Source: Sipunculus nudus
Taxonomy: Eukaryota > Annelida > Sipuncula > Golfingiida > Sipunculidae
Reading direction: 5' to 3'
Assembly (NCBI GenBank): GCA_026874595.1
Contig: CM049320.1
Span: 8,127,464 to 8,191,463, forward strand
Length of the DNA stretch: 64,000 nucleotides
Shown: positions 30,480 through 42,170 of the stretch, in pieces
Layout of the letters: each line of letters begins with the position of its first letter
Numbering within the stretch: the stretch's first letter is position 1
Notes under the pieces: model-generated
The model's input: only the letters and a program-made list of their open reading frames with translations
Database searches by the model: none
What the model was told of the DNA's origin: nothing
Translations under genes and position numbers: made by a program

Positions 30480-31040
30480 CTGTCTACTTTACTAATTATG
30501 GTTGTAGATAGTTTACATAAAACCGAATATTATGGACTTTATATTGAGAAATTATAAGCTTCATACTTAATAGTACTGTTCAGGCTATTATTTTGAATAT
30601 CTTTATCCACTCTGTCGCTCCTTCCACATGAATTCGCACATGAACAATATGTGTTGTCAGTATTTCTTCCTGTAATGTCAGTTTATCTCTTTATTTCTTA
30701 AAAAAAAATTAGTAATATTCATGTCTTACCTTCACTCCAGTTACATGTCTTTTATATCGCATTGTCCGCTATAACTAGATCCCCTGGATTTAATAAATTT
30801 ATTAACCCTGATTGTTTGACTATTTCCTTGTCAGATAAATTGCCCTCATCTACATCAGACAGGAATTTAATCTCTCCTGGAGGAGTGTTCCCTACCAACG
30901 CTTTGAAGGAACAATGATTTTTTGTAACTTGAATACGATTCCTTGCTATGAAAAATTTCTTTGTTGAGTTAAAACTTCAAAGCAATCAGTGATGACCCTT
31001 TGATTTTAAAATGACCTGAAACATGCTGGCAATTTTTTCT
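30480..31040 (-). pseudogene. DDE_Tnp_4-type transposase (Harbinger/IS5-like), broken
   Basis: Read leftward, ITDCFEV at about 31000-30970 carries the first Asp. GEIKFLSDVDEGNLSDKEIV then GDLVIADNAI near 30880-30758 contain the second Asp, and RIHVEGATEWIKIFK near 30640-30595 has the RIHVE motif with the catalytic Glu. Phases differ between the blocks, and stops are present. All three motifs are in correct order for the DDE_Tnp_4 family. No ends of the element were identified. Confidence 0.75.
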
Positions 31041-31044
31041 TTAT

Positions 31045-32300
31045 GATTTTTGAGATGGAAACATTCTCTTTCTGAGCCCTGCTGTCTTTACATACAAAAA
31101 CTTTATCCAAGTTTTGAAAATAAATGACACTGTGGTAAAACTAATTTTAAATCTGTATGCCAAAATCTATGTATGGAAAGTCCTGACGTAATATGATCAA
31201 AGTCAAGTATTTAGGCTCTTTGGTGTTTTCTGGTTTTCTTAAATGCAGTTTTTGAACCATGCCATTTTTGCAAGTCATTTACTTTGTCACCAAGCCACAA
31301 AATTAAGTGTTCAAACTGTAATACAGTGAGTCCTGTGTAAAAGTGAAATAGTGTTTCATTTCTAGATATTGAATGGAAACCAAACATATCAGATTGTGAA
31401 TTAAACTAGATGCACATTTTGAAATGATAGAACCTATCTTGTACAACTATACATCAGTACAAGCAAAACTAGTCTTTTGTTTCCTTTGACGAGAAATATG
31501 TGTGAGTCTCTGTTGCAGTGGTCCTCACAGACCAATGTGAGAGAGCAGTCTTGTCTGAGGTGTTGCATGAGGCCACAGGGGTGAGAGTTTTATCAATTGG
31601 CACTAAATCACTTTGCACAGATTCCTCCTTTTCCTAGTTGGTTGCCTGTTCTAATGTGAGCAAAGCTTCTGCTACATCATACTTCAGCTTCTTGCAGACT
31701 GGGTTTGCTCAGGCTCTTTCCCCCTCTTTCCCATTTGACTTATCCCAATTTAATGCTTTGTGCAAATATAAGTCCATTTGGTAACCTTCTGGACAGTAAA
31801 TCCCTAAGAGCTGCATCCCTTTTACCCAACGCGAATATTTGTCCAAGTCTTTGTGTGGTTTTGGAAATGGTTGCCATCTTACACCTTGCATTTAATCATT
31901 GTCATAATACAGACCCACTGTTACAAGGCCGTATGAAATTGCTGAGTGGCACCTTTCAGCAGGGAAACTTGCCCTTTAGCAATGGCAGATTCTGGAGTGA
32001 GTGACTTGTCCCTTTGATTAACCAATGGTAAGAGAAATTGGCTGGCTCTGTTGTTCACTCAAACGAAGAGGTTTGTCCTACTTACGCTAAGACATGCATG
32101 CGCACAGGCAAGATTTAAATATTGGACAATGGGGCTTGCCCGATCAGTGCTTTTTGCAGGTATATTTTTTAAAAGTCTTCTTGCAGCAAAGCTTTCTCAT
32201 AGCTTTCGCACTGCTTTCGATTTCATCATGCCATGTTTGTATGATACAGCCTGTTCATTCTTTATGCTGCAAAGCATCAGTTGTTCCTTCCTCCGGACCC
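31045..32300. other. Intergenic sequence, no recognised gene
   Basis: Moderately G+C-rich for this part of the window, with some open frames on both strands, none with a family signature. It may be the body of the hAT-like element whose C-terminal piece follows on the minus strand. Confidence 0.35.
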
Positions 32301-32301
32301 A

Positions 32302-32600
32302 CTACCATTGAGAACTGTAAATCTGAACCATTTTTCCAAACATGCCAAGTTGCCTCAGAAGCAGTTTCCATCTCTGCCAATGCCATGAATAGGCTTCCTT
32401 CCATACAGTTCTGACACTTGTAAGACCAACAAGCACTTGTGTACGTTCAGATGGAACACTCGAGGCTAGTATGACCAGACATTTCTTTGCTGCTTTGCTT
32501 AAATGGTGAAACAATTTTTCATGAGTTGTCCACCAGGCCAAACTGTTGCCATCCTTGTTTTTGTCATATGAACAATATACATAGAGTTCATTTTCCTGTT
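32302..32600 (-). pseudogene. hAT transposase C-terminal (dimerisation) fragment
   Basis: Leftward phase contains AWWTTHEKLFHHLSKAAKKC followed by LVILASSVPSER. The WW...AK...L.I.ASSVPSER pattern is the hallmark of the hAT C-terminal dimerisation region. After SER the frame departs from the family, suggesting a frameshift. The rest of the transposase is not recognised. Confidence 0.7.
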
Positions 32601-32865
32601 TGGTTTCATCAGTTGTTGTCTGCTCAAAGTGCTTTCTAGTTTTTCACAGCAGAACATCCTTCAATTATCACCAGAGTTTTTTCCTTGCAACTGCTTGATC
32701 TGGCTCCAGGTCATTCCTTACTGATACTGATAATAGTTCTATTTTGCCCCAAATGCCCAAGGTGGTCATGAAGTCCCTGTAAGGCCACAGCGACACCTGG
32801 GAGAAACATCTGCAGATTCTTCGCTACCTCTTCAAAGAACTCAGCTCAACTTAGTCAAATCTTAG

Positions 32866-33430
32866 TTTTGTCATGCACAAGTAACATTTTGGGGTCATAT
32901 TGTAGGGCAGGGTCAAGTAAAACCTATTGATGCTAAAATAAGTGCTATTTATGCATTTCCTAGACCAGGGAAGAAAAAGCTTATAATGCGTTTTCTTGGT
33001 TTGATTGGATACTACGGGAAGTTTTGCATGTCAGACCGTCAACTTATTCAGATCTGTGTTTCGTCATGCACAAGTAACATTTTGGGGTCATATTGTAGGG
33101 CAGGGTCAAGTAAAACCCACTGATGCTAAAATAAGTGCTATTTATGCATTTCCTAAACCAGAGAACAAAATGCAAATAATGCGTTTTCTTGGTATGGTTT
33201 GATACTACTGGAAGTTTTGTCCAAATTTTTCTGCTGTAGCTGAACCTTTAACTAATTTGTTAAGGAAGGAATGTTCAGTGTGAAAATGCATTTCAGAATT
33301 TAAAAGCAAATCTGCAAAGTTCGGCAGTTTTGGCAGCTCCAGACTTCTCTGTACCCTTTAAGTCAGCTGTAGGTGCTAGTGATACTGCTGCTGGTGCTTT
33401 GTTGTACAAGAAGGCAGTGATGGCATAGAT
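32866..33430 (+). pseudogene. Ty3/Gypsy reverse transcriptase end and RNase H start, with tandem duplication
   Basis: A block of about 185 bases is repeated (32868-33049 and 33061-33240). The second copy encodes VTFWGHIVGQGQVKPTDAKI and MQIMRFLGMV, the connection between RT and RNase H in Ty3/Gypsy polyproteins. It continues with AAPDFSVPFKSAVGASDTAA, where the first RNase H Asp region lies. The first copy is more damaged. Reading stops at TAG near 33428, where a LINE fragment follows. Confidence 0.8.
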
Positions 33431-33431
33431 C

Positions 33432-34075
33432 ATCCAATTTGTTACTACTTCTCTATTGAAAAAGAATTCTATTGATAATATATATTGTCGAATTGAGACA
33501 TATTTCCGCTCGTTCATCCCCCACTGTGTCCGGCCCTGGAACGAGCTGAACGATGATATTAAGTTATCCTCAACTTTTATAGAATTTAGAAAAAAATTGT
33601 TGAAAAACACTAAAACCAGCAATCCTTTATTTTATCTCGGTGACAGGCATGTCAACGTATTGCATGCTAAACTTCGAATGGGGTGCAGCAATCTTAGGTA
33701 TGACCTGTTTAAAATGGGGTTAGCTGAAGAGAGTAAATACGTATTAGGTGATAAATGTGAGAAAACAAAGCATTTTGTTCTTGAATGTCCATTGTATACT
33801 CGACAGCGACAAAAATTATTTGAATCCTTGAAGGTTATACCCAGTATCAGGAATATGTCAGTTTTGTATCCATCATTACTGCTGTTGTGTAATTTTGTGA
33901 TAACAGAAATGTTTTCATCTTTGTACGTGAATATATTGTATCCAATACAAAGCTTGTTCATTTACATCATCATTTGAATGTAATTATGCTGCATATCTTA
34001 TTTTAAACTGCTGATGAGACAGGCATTTACATAGCAGTATTGCTGTTTGCCAATCCCATATTTACAATAAAATAT
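33432..34075 (+). pseudogene. LINE 3'-end fragment inserted in the Gypsy element
   Basis: An open frame (33456-33977) reads SFIPHCVRPWNELNDDIKLS, then VNVLHAKLRMGCSNLRYDLF and EKTKHFVLECPLYTRQRQ. This is the end of a non-LTR retrotransposon ORF2, with a degenerate Cys/His motif (one Cys appears as Tyr). AATAAAAT lies near its 3' end at 34067. Typical 5' truncation gives such fragments. It separates two parts of Gypsy RNase H. Confidence 0.8.
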
Positions 34076-34079
34076 GTTT

Positions 34080-34310
34080 AAACTAATCTATGGCTTTGAT
34101 TTTAGCATTGCAACTTTTTGAAGTTTATGTTACTACATCAGTCAAGCCGATCATTGTCTTAAGGGATCACAATCCCCTCACATTCATGAACAAGTAAAAG
34201 TGTAAAAATCAAAGAAAGAGTTTGTTTTTCAGGATTATAATTTTGCTATCAGACACATTAAAGGGAAAGACTGTACTTGCTGATTGCTTATCGATATGTT
34301 TTTGAAATGT
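34080..34310 (+). pseudogene. Ty3/Gypsy RNase H, second part
   Basis: LALILALQLFEVYVTTSVKP and VLRDHNPLTFMNK give the middle of RNase H, with the Asp-His-Asn-Pro-Leu motif. IKGKTVLADCLS near 34255-34290 is the usual end of the domain. It continues the protein interrupted at 33430, with the segment in between lost. Confidence 0.75.
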
Positions 34311-34429
34311 TGTGAACGAGATGTATATGTAATGTTGTAAATAAGATGTTTTTGAAATGTTGTAAAACTTTAGTGATTCTGATCGCAAAAGGAAAGTTTT
34401 TTTTTCGAGAAAACTTTCCTTTTTTTTTA

Positions 34430-34440
34430 CAGGAGGGGTA
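34430..34440 (+). other. Polypurine tract of the Gypsy element
   Basis: CAGGAGGGGTA stands immediately before the LTR start, as expected for the plus-strand primer of reverse transcription. Confidence 0.65.
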
Positions 34441-34940
34441 TGTTACATGTATCTTTTCATAGTGCGCAGGCATTCTTATCCATGTTAGGTGCTAACCATG
34501 TATGTTGCTATGGGAGACGCACGAGTTGGGCTCTGGCTTGCGTGTGAAGTGTGAAACGTGGAGACACAGCGTCTTCAGTTTGCCTTTATGATATTACCAG
34601 AACTTCACTTTTGGATTACAACAGATTGTTTTCTCGATTAAATCAGACTTTTCTCTTAGACGATTTACATGAACTATTCATCTGGAATAATTTTTTTAAG
34701 GGATCTGGCTGAGCTGTGACAGTGTTTGTATAGAAAAATCAAAGCCTAGGACACTCTGATACTGTACATTTTTATTGTTGTTATACTGTGTAATTGTATT
34801 GATTTAGTGTATTGGGATGTTAGGATTGTTCAAATTATAATTATTTGTTAACAAAAAAATCACTGACTTCTTTGTTCATTCCCCTGGACATTTAACGCTG
34901 TCTAGTGTTCGAGTATCTGATTTTTTTTATCTCCGTAACA
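34441..34940 (+). mobile_element. 3' LTR of a Ty3/Gypsy element, 500 bases
   Basis: Starts TGTTAC directly after the polypurine tract and ends GTAACA at 34940, a perfect six-base terminal inverted repeat with the canonical TG...CA ends. No 5' LTR was found in the window, nor integrase sequence between RNase H and the LTR. Confidence 0.75.
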
Positions 34941-35387
34941 AAATTTTGTCACGTAACTTGATCTGTTGTTATTAGGTTCCGTAAGAATATGTTGATTTTA
35001 TATTTGGCCTGTTTTGTGTTCCTTTTGTGACTGACAGATATCAAGCAAGCTATGGGATAAGTTCCTGATAGCTCAACAACCATACAATTTGCCTCAGACC
35101 ATCAAGTCACTGTGTTTTAACCAGACATATGTGATATATATTTCTGTCATCGTAGAATGTTTCAACAACATTGGCAAATAGGTTCTTCAAACATTTGACT
35201 GAAAGTTGTGAATCTTAGCCCATGATATTGCATGTCTTTGTTGGCAGCTTAGCGTCATGACCCATGGGTCCCTTGTTTTACCATAAAGTGGCAATAATCA
35301 TGTCAGTTTCTCAGCGATGATTCCATCTAGTGTCCCAAAATCTGATGTATTTATTGATCACAAGTCGATGCCCTATGGTAATCACCC

Positions 35388-36470
35388 TGTCTGTCTGTCT
35401 GTTCGTCTGTCTGTCTGTCCATCCGTCCAAACAAAGTTGTTTCCAGATGATTAATTCAGGTTGGATTGACATATGGATTTCAAGCATGACTTACACATAG
35501 CCCACTTCTAAAGGAAAATACCCGTATGATTTTAGGGTCATGAGGTCAAAGGTCAAGGTCACGAGATTCACTTATTTAAAAAGATTATTGCTGCATTTTT
35601 AGCAAAGCTTTTTGTCCCTAACTTTCCATCTTGCAATTTTAACTGACTTGCTTGAATAAAGAGAGAATAAATTAATCGGGGTCACAAGGTCAAAGGTCAA
35701 GAACACAGGGGCCACTGTTCACAAATAGTTTCCAGATAATAATTCCAGTTTAGTTTGATATGTTGGTTTCAAACTTTAGTTATTTATGGCTCATCACTCA
35801 AATAAGAACCCTGTCGAATTTAGGGTCAAAATGTCAAGGGTCAAGGTCACAGGAACCATTTCTTTATGAGGAATGTGTATGCATTTCAAGCCAAACTTTT
35901 CATCACAAACCATTCATCTTCAAGATATTACTCCATTCCAATAAGGGAAGATGCTTTTCGATTTGGGGTCAAAGGTCAAGGTCAAAGAGCTCATCCATTC
36001 ACAAATTTAATAATGGACGATAATTCAGCGTTGGTTAGTTAGTTTGGCTTGAAATGTGATTTATTAATGACCACCAAATTAAGTAAGAGACAATTTGATT
36101 TTCAGGGTCCTGAAGTCAAAGGTGAAGGTCACAGGAGCCATATCCTAAAATGATTGTGGATGCACTGTAAATGACTTACACAAACATTCATCCCAAACTT
36201 TCGATCTTCCACACATGGGTAACTGGTCCAAAGTAAAAGAAATCTGTAGAGTTTGAGGTTACCTAGTCAGAGGTTAAGGTAACTGGACCCACATTTTCTG
36301 AGAAAGATAATACAATAATCTCAATGCTGCAAGTTCAAAGATAATAAGTTCTCAGATTTTTTGGTCACAAGGTCATTGGTTAAGGTCACTGGACCATCAT
36401 TCTGAAAAATGTCTTTACAAAATATCCTTATTGATAAATTCAGCTGAGCGTCGACACCCCTGGGTCCCTA
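35388..36470 (+). repeat. R3 tandem repeat, period about 145, with AGGTCAAAGGTCA-like sites
   Basis: After a (GTCT)n tract at 35388-35420, about seven diverged units follow, with the landmark GGTCAAAGGTCAAGGTCA or variants at about 35540, 35685, 35830, 35968, 36115, 36260 and 36370. Spacing is mostly 141-150 bases. The landmark contains two or three AGGTCA half-sites as direct repeats. Confidence 0.75.
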
Positions 36471-39400
36471 GATTTACACATGAACCACAGTGCCAAAATA
36501 TATATAAATATAAGGACAGAAATGAGCAAAACACTTCGCTTTTTCCTGTTGCTTTTTGCCTGTTGGAAGCACGGCAAAACACGTATGTTTGTTCAAAACA
36601 GTCCTGATGACTTCATTTTGTTTATGTCTAAAATCCGTGAACGGAAATTTGTATTTTTCCTCACCATGTGCTACTCAATTGTTTAAACTGCGCGGTCCTG
36701 TCTGTATGTAAATAGGATGACTTATACGGCAAATCACTAGGAATGCGTGCCGTTGAGACGGCCGCTCAACCTATCACAAGACACGGGCACCACAAGGTGG
36801 CGCATATGACGTAATCGAGGTTTTCCCAAGGAATTCCCATAAGACGTCATGATATGACCGGCTGAACGGTACCTTCTGAAAATCATTTGTTTGGGCAGGG
36901 ATACACGAAATACGCTGTAAGTTGTATTACCATACGATCAAATATAACCAATGTTGCAATTAATTACTAAAGTAATACAGTTTTATTGCAGAATAAGGGG
37001 TCACCAGCTTGTACATGATGTCTTACTAGGACTCTCACATTGACCTGGGTCCTACGTGAGACACGTTTCTAGGGCTAAGAAAGCTGAAGTTACTCTTGTA
37101 GCCATTAGTAAGTCTTTCTCAAATTTATGTTGTCCTCGTACCTTCAAGACAGAGGGGGTTACAACAAAGGGTTCTATCTTGGGTACGACTTTCACAGCAG
37201 TGAGTTAAGATTTCTCAGTATACTTTTTTTCATATTGTAACGTAAGACTACCAGCTGTGTCAGATTTGTAACCTTTCCCAGTTGAATATCTTTAACTCAT
37301 ATTCTTATTTTTAAATCCACTGGGAGTGGGTCATTCTCACTTATTTTTGCCCTGTGGCGATAACAACGAATCTGCTTTTAAATGGAAAGGTTTATCAAGA
37401 TACATGATCATTTTGATTTTACGACAGTAACAGTACTGCAGCAGCTAAAGTTAGCGAATGACAATGTTAACGGACACGCGGTAGCTACGGGTTTCCAGTA
37501 TACTTGCATATAAATGGAAAAAGTCTCACTTTGCAAAATATTGTGTATGGTCGCTTGTGTTTCTCTCATGTTTCTCTAATTTCTCTCATAACTATTGAAA
37601 CAGACTGGGAGCAAAAGAAAATAATATCTCTTTTCGACCATGTCACGATATCAATATATACCTCAGGTGCATACTATAGTGCATACTATATAGTACATAC
37701 TGTTTGCCACTCAGATCAGTCTAATCTCAACAGTATTAAATAAAGAATGACAACAGAAACGCATGCGTGAACCAATTGGCGTTGCAGCATTTCATTAGCC
37801 TCCGGTTAAGTTATTTTGGTTAAGTTATTTGGTCTTGTTGCCCATAGGGATATTAGTTTTCAGTTAAGTGGGATTTCACTTCCGCTAGTGAAAATAAAAC
37901 GCACGCACAACTCACAGCTAATTGAGTTATGCATAAAAGATCCTCTCCATCTTTGATTGCAATAAAACCTGAACTGTGCCATCAGCATGGGCACAGGGCT
38001 CGAGATCCGACTAAAAGCTTGGTACTGAGTAACTGCTCACAGATTTGGCTTAAAATATAAAACATAGACAATATAGAATTGATAAATAAAAACAAGGTAT
38101 AAGGGGAGAATGCATTCACAGTCACGGTTAATAGCTATCTAAAATGACAGAGATACAGCCTGTGCATGATTCATGCGCAATGTGTGACTCCCGTGCTTCA
38201 TCTCTGGTCAGATCCGTGTTTACGTTAAGTAGGAAACACAGGTACGCCTAAATTACGGAGCAAGACTGAAATGGACAAACAAACTGTAACCGAATACATA
38301 TTATGCTTTATACAGGAATATAATATGAATTATGTATCAATCTGATCACAAGGAGTTAACAATTTGTTTGTCAAGACAATTATGGGTAAACAAATTAAAT
38401 AAATGGACTAAACCAAATATATCGTTATATTTTAAAGGATTATTTCAAGCAGACTGAACTTCGTGCTGTTAAAGCCATATACGGTTCAATGTGTTTATAG
38501 CCCTCTAATTAAGATGTAAAACCTTCAATGTTTGATTAAACTGGTGTTGGAGACGTCTCTTTCCTATCAGCTTTACACAAGAAGATGTAAGAAATGTCTC
38601 GTTCTTTTCAATAGGCACTGCTATCCCACTGCGCAGTAAAAAAAAACTTTTTAACGGAGTAACTGATGAATTTAGTTTATGTTCATATTAGCAAGACGAT
38701 CCTCAAGGTACAGTCTGCGGTACAAAAATATTATGAACACAGAGTTCACATACCTGTTTTTCAAAATTTGGATTTGGTAACATTTATGACCAACAAAACA
38801 TCATTTTAATGGGTTCTAACCAGCTGTTGTCTCAAGTGGTGGGACCGAGTGCAACATGATAAGCGTTTCATAATAGCTGTTTAAATACACACTGAAGGTA
38901 TGAATCTAGCTAGGGTCTGCATATCAGTATGTGTCCTTTTCTTATGTAATGATACATTAAGCTATGATATCTATATTATACGGGGAACAACAGGTATTTC
39001 CCGAATTGTGTCCGTCTGTAGCAGTACTACATAAATTGACCAACACCCCAGACCTGATACAAAGTAGGTTTATAAGACAATAACTGCACAGGTGTTTTAG
39101 TTCTGACACCTGTCCCCGAGGTTTCTCAAAATCGAGTAACAAAACTTGAAAGAATAAAATTCATTCAACCCTGAACTCTGTAAGATTTCGTATTTAGGTC
39201 AAGACTAAAATGCATTAAACTCAGACGTGACCAAATAGGTCGCATGAAAAGAAAGTACATGGTGTAGAATCAGTGCCCATATTGATTATCTTTTTGATAT
39301 GACACAGGCATTGAACTCAAAAGTTTATAATTCCAAAGTTGAAAGTTGCGTATACCATATTAAATTGTTTACGACTTCAAGTGTTGCAATTAACATAAAC

Positions 39401-39857
39401 AAAGCTATGCTTCCATGTGCGCATATATGCATATAGGTTTGAACTGGCAGACGTATGTAGTGGCACAGTGGATCTAGCAGGCCTCCTTTTTACGCACATA
39501 CGCATATATGCTGGCGACGCCTTTAAACACCATAATTACAAAATCGGGTATGAAATTTTTTCAGGCATTAACACGCACAAGGAAACACAAACATTTTCTA
39601 CTATCAGGTAGTTTCTTGTATGACATGGCATAATTTTAGCCTTTCGAGCAATTTGATTTCTAGTATACTTACAGTTGAACTTGATTTCCCTTGGTCCTTT
39701 TAAGTATTAAGTTTCAAAGATCAACGTTCCTCTTCCATTTTATTACTTAGTAAGACCTTTGACCTGTTGATAGATCTTGCAAAATTTTCTGATCAATTCC
39801 ATTATAATATGTAAAAAAATCATAAAAATAATACCTTTCTCCCGAATTTAATAAGCG

Positions 39858-39914
<57 letters not shown>

Positions 39915-41130
39915 TGCACATTGGTTATATCAATTTACTATTCTTTTATTTTCTAGCCCACACCTGAAAATTCCTTAATGCGCCCCTCAGGGAATTTAAT
40001 TATAGTTGTTATCACCTTGAAAAGATAATTCTCGAATATAAGAACTGTAAATACCTATCAAATGTGTCTTATTTTGTTTAATGCCGCTAGAAGAACATGT
40101 ATCTGACATATCGTGACTTTACAACTTGTATGCCAAAAACGGATCCGGGTGTACGACAGGATTATCGGCATATACATCAAACTTCGCCATTTTGAACGGG
40201 TATTTCGTCTTTTCGAACCGGGTTAGTATGCGTATTAGGGGGGGGGGGGGTCCCATCTGCATAAATTTATGCCATACGCATGCGCATACAACTTTTCCTC
40301 TCAGATGTAAACAGCAACATGACGCGATGGAATCATCAAATGACACCGAACCTGTAAGTAAGATCTGTCATGGTTGTCCTGTTTTCTCGTTTGCTACAGT
40401 GTTTTCTACTGTCCAAACATTAGAATAATGTATATATCTTTTTTTGCGGTAATAAAGAAGATTTGTTATTCCGCCTAATGCAATTGGTTCTCGGTTTGCT
40501 TGGAGCGGGAGCTTGCATGATATCGGGAGATCTGTACTGTAGTGTATAGTATATATAGTATCAGTGACAGACGTGTATCAGTGACAGACGTGTTGCGCTA
40601 GGCAAATTAATGTCATATTCGCATTGCTTCCCATAATAAGTAAAAATTCCAGTTATAAATATCCATAATTTGTCAAACTTAAGAGGATAATTCACATCAC
40701 AAAAATATTTTATAAGTGTCGGCACTTGCAATCTCCCAGTCTGTAAACATGCTGACCGTGACTAATTTTGTCACTCGGACATGGCATATGACGGTCGTTC
40801 CCGACCATAATTGACCAAGTTGTATTCAGTAAAAAAAATCTACTCAGTTATTTACGTGTAGACGGGAGGTTTCATGGTCATTAATTTTTTATAAATTTTC
40901 CTGTGCCATCTGACGTTATCACTTTTACTAAAGGGAGCCTTGGAAAAGTCAATATGAACCAGAGACAGAAAAGTCTGTAAATGTTAAATATATGATTTAG
41001 AGGATATAACATTTGTTTATAAAGTACTAGTATAAAAACATCAAGCACTTCGTCTTAATTAACTGTGAAATAGTTAACTTTTAAGTGGGTTTAAATTTAT
41101 TATTGTATTCGCCAAAACAGAGTTTGCGGA
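36471..41130. other. AT-rich intergenic sequence without recognised genes
   Basis: No coding signature. Features of note are a TA microsatellite at about 39865-39906, a G13 run at 40238-40250, and a short exon-like start ATGGAATCATCAAATGACAC with GTAAGT donor at 40327-40354. A plausible partner exon could not be confirmed. Confidence 0.4.
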
Positions 41131-41309
41131 TACTATGTTTTCAGCCCGCCGCCGCCGCCGCGTAGGTGTCCGGAGAACCCCTCCGTAACCGCTGGGCGGA
41201 ATTTTACGAAACCCGGGATCATGTTCGGGTCACATGTGAACTGCTGCGCCCCGATTTTGTTTTTACCTCTGACCTTTCCTCTGCGCTCTGCGTCCGTTTG
41301 TGCGTCTGT

Positions 41310-42170
41310 TTCCACACATAAACCCACATATCTCGGGAACCGTTTGACCAATCAGGAAATTTTTTTTCACAAATGTAGCCCTTGAAGAGCTTTATAACAT
41401 ACCCAAAAATGGTGGCGCCACCTGCAACCATGTTCGCACAGTGTCCATCTGTTCGTCTGCTTTGGGTTAAAATCACCCATATCTCTGCAGTGACTTGACT
41501 AATTCACCTGAAATTCAGCATGTGTATACATCCTGGATAGCTTTTCTGATTTTATGACAGGTGGCGCCACCTACATTCACATTTACGCTGCAGACATCCA
41601 AGCTCATATCTCGGGAACCGTTTGACCGATTAGGCCAAAATTTTGCATGTGTATAGATCTCACATAGCTCTTTATCATACGCAAAACTTGTGGCGCCACA
41701 TGCAGCCATTTTTGCACAGCTCCCGTCTGTTTGTCTGCCATGGGATAAAATCACTCATATCTCGGCAGTGGTTTGACTTATCTGCCTGAAATTTTGCAGG
41801 TTTATACATCCCCGACAGCTCTCTTGATTTTATGACAGGTGGCGCCACCTGCATTCTAGTTTATGCAGCATACATTCAAGCACATATCTTGGGAACCGTT
41901 TGACCGATTGGGCCAAAGTTTTGCATGTGTATAGTTCTCACATAGCTCTTTATCATACGCAAAACTGGTGGCGCCACCCGCAACCATTTTTGCTCAGCGT
42001 CCATCTGTTTGTCTGCCATGGGCTAAAATCACTCATATACATGTAGTGGTTTGACTTATCTGCCTTAAATTTTGCATATGTCTACAACTTGGACGGCTTT
42101 CTTGATTTTGTGGTGGGGGGGGGGGGGGGGGGGGCAACCTACAAACACAATTTGGCTGCAGACATCCATG
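41310..42170 (+). repeat. R4 tandem repeat, period about 280, rich in GGTGGCGCCACC palindromes
   Basis: CATATCTCGGGAACCGTTTGACC recurs near 41326, 41611 and (altered) 41885. Between copies, GGTGGCGCCACC palindromes are at 41411, 41560, 41838 and 41967, and TGTGGCGCCACA at 41689. A run of 20 G at 42115-42134 is where the next palindrome would be expected. No coding potential. Confidence 0.75.
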
